Positions 58,001 to 64,000 of a stretch of 64,000 bases of DNA are shown piece after piece. The notes under the pieces were generated by a model. The model saw nothing but the letters and a program-made list of their open reading frames with translations, was not told the DNA's origin and made no database searches. The stretch is taken from the NCBI GenBank assembly GCA_964035545.1, contig OZ037768.1, forward strand, positions 23,834,819 through 23,898,818, in the 5' to 3' direction. This stretch comes from Bugula neritina (Eukaryota; Bryozoa; Gymnolaemata; Cheilostomatida; Bugulidae). The translations under genes and the position numbers were made by a program. Position 1 is the first letter of the stretch, and the number at the start of each line of letters is the position of its first letter.

Positions 58001-61000
58001 GTTGTCTGCTAATAAAAATGATAACTTATTGTTAATTACTAAGCAAAGTACTTAATAATTAAGATAGCCACCTTTTTAGGTGGCAATACTTTGACTTTCA
58101 GTAAAATGATTAGGAAAACCTAATTATGTGAAATTATGGACGGTAGAAGATACAAAAAGTGAGAGCATCTAAATTGAATTTAAACGACTAGTATAACGCA
58201 CTGTCATTAGTTATTTGCTGCGTAAATTTAAGCCTAGTAGTCCCGTAAATTTATGAATAAGCTGCACAACAGCTATTAATTTTATATAAGCTGTCAAGCT
58301 AAAATATTAAAATTAATTATCTTAAATTGGCCAAGTTACTTCATACTAAGAGCTTTACTGTGCAGAGTTTATAGCTGGCGTTAAATTTTAGACTATGAAA
58401 ATTTTGTTTTTCAACAGCAGTAGCTTTCATCACTCAGGTGGGTGAAAAAATTATGCTATTAAAGTAGTCTTTACCTAAGAGGAGACAACTCCGAGAGATC
58501 GATCTGACACCCTCATGGAAAAACGATCGATCTGAGCACATGTCTCAGATCGATCTCAGCGAGATCGATCTGAGATCGGTACATGGAAAGCCCGTGAATG
58601 TATCGATCTCAGATCGATCTTGCTGAGATCGATCTGAGAAATGTGCTCAGATCGATCGTTTTTCCATGAGAGTGTCAGATCGATCTCGCAAAGTTGCCTC
58701 CTCTTAAGTGAAGGATACTTTATAAGTATAATTTGTTCACCTATTTGAGTGATTAAAGCTACTACTGTTGAAAACAAAATTGCCGTAGTCTAAAATTTAA
58801 TCCCAGCTATAAACTATACGCAGCAAAGCTTTTGGTGTATGGTAATTTGGCCAATTTAAAATAATTAATTTTAATTTTTTAGCTTGACAGCTTATATAAA
58901 ATTAATGGCTGTCTTGCAGATTATTAATAAACTTACAAGACTGTTAGGCTTAAAATTACAAAGAAAATAGTTATTGAAACTAAGTTTTAATAGTCATTTA
59001 AATTCAATTTAAATTCTCCCATGTTTTTTACCTTCTACTGCATATAATTGAGTTTTCTTAATCATTGTACCGAAAGTCAAAGTTTTGGCATCTGAAAAGG
59101 TGGCTATCATAATTATTTAATACTATGCTTAGTAATTATCAATAAGTTATCATTTTTATGAACAGACAACATTGTAGCGAGCAGTCTTTTTCTACTTCTC
59201 AGATCGATCTGGCGTCTTTCCATGGTCTTATTGACATGAGATCGATCTGAGTTCGAGCTCCACAGACCGACCAGCTCAGATCGACGGAGATCGATCTTTG
59301 ACGTCTTTCCATGGATCGATCTCGCTGAGATCGGTACATGGAAAGCCAGTGAAAAGCTTGTGGGTAAAAACTCAAAGCTAGTAGGTCAAAAGGTGAAAAG
59401 TCAAAGTTATTAGAGCAAAGAACCTGGTGGTAGTATCAGCAAGTGAAGAAAACTCTCAACACTTGACTTACCAATGTTAATAGTTATGACACGATTTAGT
59501 AACTCGGAATCGTCTTCTTTTTCTAGATATTGATAATATTTTAACTACTCCAAGAAGAAGTTTGAATAAAAAGACCTATTAGTAAATTGTAGCACTCAAG
59601 AATTTGAATAACCTAAAATTTTATATAAGCATGCTCATGACACTAGGCCTACTAACATTACTGTTTACATAATTTGTAATATATGTTTTATAGTATTACA
59701 GCATACACTATACTACTATAGTACATGTGCTATAATTTTACTATATAAGAATATAACTAGAACACATGAGCTAATACAAAGCACAAAATTTCACAATTTA
59801 CAAAACCATATTGAATATTTACAACATGGCAAGCCTGATCACCAGACTAAAATGTTTCACCTTCTTGAGCAATCACAACGTGCTTCTTTACCAACTGAGA
59901 TAAAGTCATCTTCGGTTTCTTCTTCATAATGTTCTTCATGGAGGTTTTCCACTGGAAATTGATACAAAATCAACAAGCATCAACACAAGCCTGTATATGG
60001 AGAACAAGTTGTAGTATAAATTAGGTGTTATGTATTGTAAAACTTCAAGTATAGTAGCTTGTAATTAGCAGTTTAACAATTACAACTTTGTTTAGCACAT
60101 ATATAACGAAATTCAATGGCAAAATTACATGAAATACATAAAAAATTGTGATTCTAACCATATTTAGTGAGACTTCTGTGAATAAACTTTTGGTGTATGC
60201 ATGTAGCTATGGTTTACTGTATATGATCAAGTGTACTAGAGGCTGTAGAGTCTAACAGTAGTATATATGTATAATAATATAGCTATAAATTATTATAGAT
60301 AAGACTAGCCTAAAATGTGGTGCTCATCATTTAAAACTTGAATAACTGGTGAGCAATAACACATAGTATATAACTCAACACATGAGAGACAAATAGCAAA
60401 GCTGTGCATATATGCATAATCATTTATTCGCAGGATGTACATACTCGAATAGACGGGAGATTTATGTGGGAAGGAAAGTTTTTGTTAGCTCTGCGCACTG
60501 CCTCTAGTGACATCATGTTTCTGGAGGCAGCATAGCGACTACTCGGTGCACTCAGGGATCGTTTTCTCTTTACGATAAAAGGCAAATCTGAAGAAGTTAT
60601 TATATCTGAAGTTGTGTCCTCGGAATCTTCATCAGCCTGAATGGGAATCCCTATAGGTAAGCCACTGTTTACACAGTATTCAGAATATCTACAAGCATAA
60701 TATACTATGTCGTAAGAGTCCTGGTCTTGGGTATAGGTGGAGAACAACTATGTAAATCTAATAAACTTGTAATTAAGATATTTGCAAGCTGTTAGACTGT
60801 TGCTCCTAAAATGGTCTACTTTAGAACAAAATGGTGATAAGGGACCTATAGTATATACCACCTAAAAATGACTTAATGTTCAGATATTTGGGAATATGTA
60901 TTTCATACAATATATCACAACATATATGTCTAAGAACATAATACAACATATTATATAATACTATAATATTGTATAAACCTATAACATAATAATCATAATC

Positions 61001-64000
61001 AATATATTATAGGGGATCATAATAATATTCTTGATAAACAGTTATGTAATCATAGAGTAGATATAGTTTAGATTTTGATAAATAACAATTTATGTGTTTC
61101 TATAAAGGTGTTGCATTTCAGTTTAAAAGCAATTTGATTAATTTATAGAACATCAAAGATATTTATCTGATCACAAGAGGAGAAATGAGAAATGAGAAAG
61201 TGGAACAGCTAGTACTAAGGGAAGACATACTGGCCACATATGAAAGCTTCGTATTTATCAGATTCTGGCTTTGGGTGTTTCTTCAGCTTTCCCGTCTTCT
61301 CATCAATTGTGGTCTCAGACTTGACCAGCTTTTTGAACACGTCAACACTACCCTGCAACAAGACCTCTATCTTTAATACAATGAGCTCTATCTAGTACAA
61401 TGAGCTCTATCTAGTACAATGAGCTCTAGCTAAATTCTAGTAGAACTGAAACTAGCTATTACAATATTCACTAAAATTTCAAATCTAAAATTAATGAAGC
61501 TGAAATCAGTGCAGATGACCAGTGCAGATGACCAGTGCAGATGGCCAGTGCAGATGACCAGTGCAGATGACCAGTGCAGATGACCAGTGCAGATGACCAG
61601 TGCAGATGACCAGTGCAGATGACCAGTGCAGATGACCAGTGCAGAAGTCTCTTGTAAAACTTACAGATTTGATCACGTATAGCCAGTCGTTGAAATTGCT
61701 GTCTTTAACCATAACAGCACCTCGTCTGCAAATACATAAGAATCATAGCAAGGTATGATGTTATAGTACAATATTTTAAATAAATAAGCAATATGTAATA
61801 TAATGCAATGTGTACTATATGCAATAGCATATAGAAATATATTTTAGAAACAATAAATATATTATATCATATTATACTATACTATATTATATTATATTAT
61901 ATTTTATCATATTATACTATATTATATTATAGTATATTAGAAATATATTTTTAAAGTAATGCTGTCACAGAGCTATGTGCTTTAATAGCACCTCTCAGTT
62001 CTTTTCAACTATAGATACAATGTCTGACAACTATGTTTGTTATTTCATACTTACGGAAAATAAGTGAAGACAAATGATTTGGGGTTAATATCAAGTAGAT
62101 GTGCAGGGAATCCTTCTAGAAATTCTAGACTCCTACAAGAATTATTTAATGAAGAGTTATACATGCTGCAGGTAGTGAAATAGTTGTGTATTTTGTTTAT
62201 CCATCTGCATGTAAACAAGTTTCCTTATGCGTGTATAGTATATGCTAGATAAGAAAAATCTATAGACTAATTCTTGTGTGTATATAGAAATGTTATATTC
62301 TATATTATATTGTATGTTTATATAATGATATAACATATAAGAGATATGTACAAAATAACATGTGTGTATATACTAGACATGCTAAATTACATAATATAAT
62401 GCACTTATATATTAAAATTTTATACTTTTTAAATGTTTGAATAAAACTAATAGGAAAACTAATAAAGTGATTTTATTAACATGAAAGTTGAAATTTATTG
62501 AAACTCACTGAATAAACTCATCATGATCAGGATCGGTGATCTTCTTGGCTCCGCCCACCATGAATATTTGCTCGTAAACCTGGAATATTTGCACCAATAA
62601 GTTTAGAAGATAGTATAGAACTAGAAGGTTACTCACAGAGATCCGCATACATCAACTGGGGTTAAAAATCTCAATCATTACATAAATAATTGAATTTTGA
62701 TGTCTACGATGTGCTTAAACCAAAGAGTCAATTTACCAACTGCTATACTTTTTGGCCAAGGATGTCAGCTGTTTAGTCTAATATGATTCCTTTTTCATGA
62801 ATTTCCAATAACATGCACATAAACATATATAAATAAAGATTAATAAGTTGAAAATTTCCCATTACTGCGTGAACATGGTTAGATATAACTGAGCATGATG
62901 AAATACACAACTGACCTCCTTCTTGATAGAGATGAGTTCTATGTCACTCTCACTGATAACTGAAGACTGTCTAACAGATTCAGTCACTATGGCCAACTCC
63001 TACAGTGAATAGTGACACAGTGACAAAGTGACATAGTGAGACAGTGACTACAGTGAATAGTGACACAGTAACACAGTGACACAGTGACATAGTGAATAGT
63101 GACACAGTGATACAGTGAATAGTGACACAGTGACAAAGTGACATAGTGACACAGTGAGACAGTGACTACAGTGAATAGTGACACAGTAACACAGTGACAC
63201 AGTGACATAGTGAATAGTGACACAGTGATACAGTGAATAGTGACACAGTAACGCAGTGACACAGTGAATAGTGACATAGTGAGTTAGCTAGCGAAACAGT
63301 GATAGTCAACTGCTTTTATGTAGCTACTGCTATTATTAACAAATGCTGGGTGTCTCTGTGACCCCCCCCCTCCTTGTGAGTGAGATTGGTAATAGCCTCC
63401 CAGAAGCTATTAGTGGTCACAGTAGTCTGAGGTGTAATCACATGCAGGTTGGATTAGGCACAAATATCATACATGCAGAAATACAGCCTAACTTATAAAC
63501 TATGCGGAATGCTATCTCAGCTACAAATAGTCATGCTCTGTATATTATGCTGCTAAGAGATTTACATATACTCAAACTTACTGCTATTATATATTTTTCA
63601 TAATTAAAGGACTTGAATATGCATCTGGAAACTGAATCCTATAAGACATATTTCATTGGCTTCTGCTGCCCCAAAAGCACATTATATATATATTATAATG
63701 TTTTAAATAAGTTGCATTATTAGTTTTGAAATATACTCACACCAAAACTTTCCCCCCTTTCTAGAACGCACACAACTTTCTTCTCCGCTCCTTCGTCCAC
63801 CGTTACAGCCACTACAGAAAATAATGTGGAAAAATATCTTAGATGATAGCATAAAATAACATTTTATTAACTTAATTTAAAACATTATAATGAAACTTTT
63901 TTATAGACAGAAAGGCAATCTAAAATTCTAGACTGTTTTACCTTTTGGGTTTACAAAATGTAGCCCAAGTTCTTACCAGAACCATAGAAGATATAGTAGA
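55093..64000 (-). CDS. CNBD2: CNBD2-like cyclic-nucleotide-binding protein (5' end outside window)
   Basis: Exons (high to low): 64000-63977 (partial), 63811-63741, 62999-62916, 62579-62509, 62132-62055, 61725-61665, 61352-61231, 60688-60445, 59951-59861, 57139-57036, 56051-55977, 55368-55093; about 430 codons seen, phases consistent. The first cNMP-binding domain shows YYIFYGSVAVTVDEG and a phosphate-binding cassette ERGESFGELAIVTESVRQSS, keeping its Glu and Arg. A second domain begins FPRGAVMVKDSNFNDWLYV, IKSGSVDVFKKL and resumes only at GSEFGLADVVLMGQPSMC, separated by roughly 200 residues of basic and serine-rich insert. The second cassette lacks the Glu and Arg and probably does not bind ligand. 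The C-terminus is helical and basic (HDIRHLQRVAKLSK). The similarity to CNBD2 is from memory. CNBD2 is known for cAMP binding in sperm. Convergent with membrane gene 2. Confidence 0.85.
56165..56243. repeat. 20-bp TGTCTAACGTGGATGACTT minisatellite, 4 copies
   Basis: Four nearly perfect copies lie in the CNBD2-like intron 56052-57035. Confidence 0.95.
57808..58596 (-). mobile_element. GATCGATC-rich TIR element, copy B1 (inverted)
   Basis: It starts with CACCGGCTTTCCATGTACC and matches the reverse complement of copy A (36830-37608) along its length, including the GTCGTTCTGAGCTGGTCGG and AGTAGCTTTCATCACTCAGG segments. It ends in ATGGAAAGCCCGTG at 58596. It forms the left half of a head-to-head pair in the CNBD2-like intron 57140-59860. 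Confidence 0.85.
58598..59351 (+). mobile_element. GATCGATC-rich TIR element, copy B2
   Basis: It has the same orientation as copy A, starts at ATGTATCGATCTCAGATCG and lacks the outermost CACCGGCTTTCC at the junction. It ends in GGTACATGGAAAGCCAGTG. With copy B1 it makes a 1,544-base inverted dimer whose outer ends form one pair of terminal inverted repeats. Confidence 0.85.
61380..61430. repeat. 19-bp ATGAGCTCTATCTAGTACA, 3 copies
   Basis: Short array just upstream (minus sense) of the acceptor of the CNBD2-like exon 61352-61231. Confidence 0.85.
61508..61645. repeat. 13-bp CAGTGCAGATGAC minisatellite, about 10 copies
   Basis: Nearly perfect array beginning about 20 bases beyond the donor of the CNBD2-like exon 61725-61665. 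Confidence 0.96.
61858..61940. repeat. TATTA/ATATT simple-repeat tract
   Basis: TATATTATATTATAT-type sequence in the CNBD2-like intron 61726-62054; comparable AT tracts occur at 55795-55895 and 17080-17175. Confidence 0.85.
63001..63290. repeat. AGTGACAC array abutting a 3' splice site
   Basis: Units of AGTGACACAGTGA with interspersed CAGTGAATAGTGAC; a block of about 115 bases is itself duplicated. On the minus strand the final unit, TTCACTGTAG, supplies the acceptor of the CNBD2-like exon 62999-62916. Confidence 0.93.

Noticed and set aside
58556-58777. A 73-codon minus frame across the transposon dimer junction
   Set aside because: It is built from the GATCGATC inverted repeats and shows no transposase-like features.

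Overview
This is a window of animal nuclear DNA. It is AT-rich, with spliced genes (consistent GT-AG junctions and preserved codon phase), AATAAA signals, and a very heavy load of intronic micro- and minisatellites. Six genes could be rebuilt exon by exon; a seventh is a doubtful terminal exon. Several proteins (Mondo, SLC38A11, POGLUT2/3, CNBD2-like) belong to families typical of animals. They are recognisable but divergent from vertebrate versions, which fits an invertebrate, possibly an early-branching one. I cannot name the lineage.

Layout. 1-1971: possible last exon of an unknown + strand gene (539-769), then non-coding sequence. 1972-6670 (-): ER protein O-glucosyltransferase of the POGLUT2/3 (KDELC) type, 9 exons. 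6671-8054: divergent intergenic region. 8055-16468 (+): exocyst subunit Exo70/EXOC7, 17 exons. 17761-28860 (-): SLC38A11-like amino acid transporter, 11 exons, tail-to-tail with EXOC7. 28861-33071: mostly empty intergenic DNA. 33072-44829 (-): Mondo (MLXIP/MLXIPL, glucose-sensing bHLH-Zip factor), 16 coding exons. 44830-48174: second divergent intergenic region. 48175-50467 and 52216-54615 (+): tandemly duplicated genes for a small three-helix membrane protein that I do not recognise. 55093 to beyond 64000 (-): CNBD2-like protein with two cyclic-nucleotide-binding domains, 5' end outside the window.

The genes do not form an evident pathway. They are unrelated housekeeping, transport, transcription and signalling genes. 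The strongest non-genic theme is that many introns carry tandem arrays locked to the 5' splice site. The repeat unit begins at, or spans, the exon-intron junction, so each unit carries a copy of the donor and sometimes part of the exon. I count about nine such cases in five genes. Other notable items are a non-autonomous inverted-repeat transposon rich in GATCGATC (one single copy, one head-to-head dimer), two tRNA-derived SINE-like heads, a G-quadruplex inside a small fold-back element, and possible alternative first exons for SLC38A11 and Mondo.
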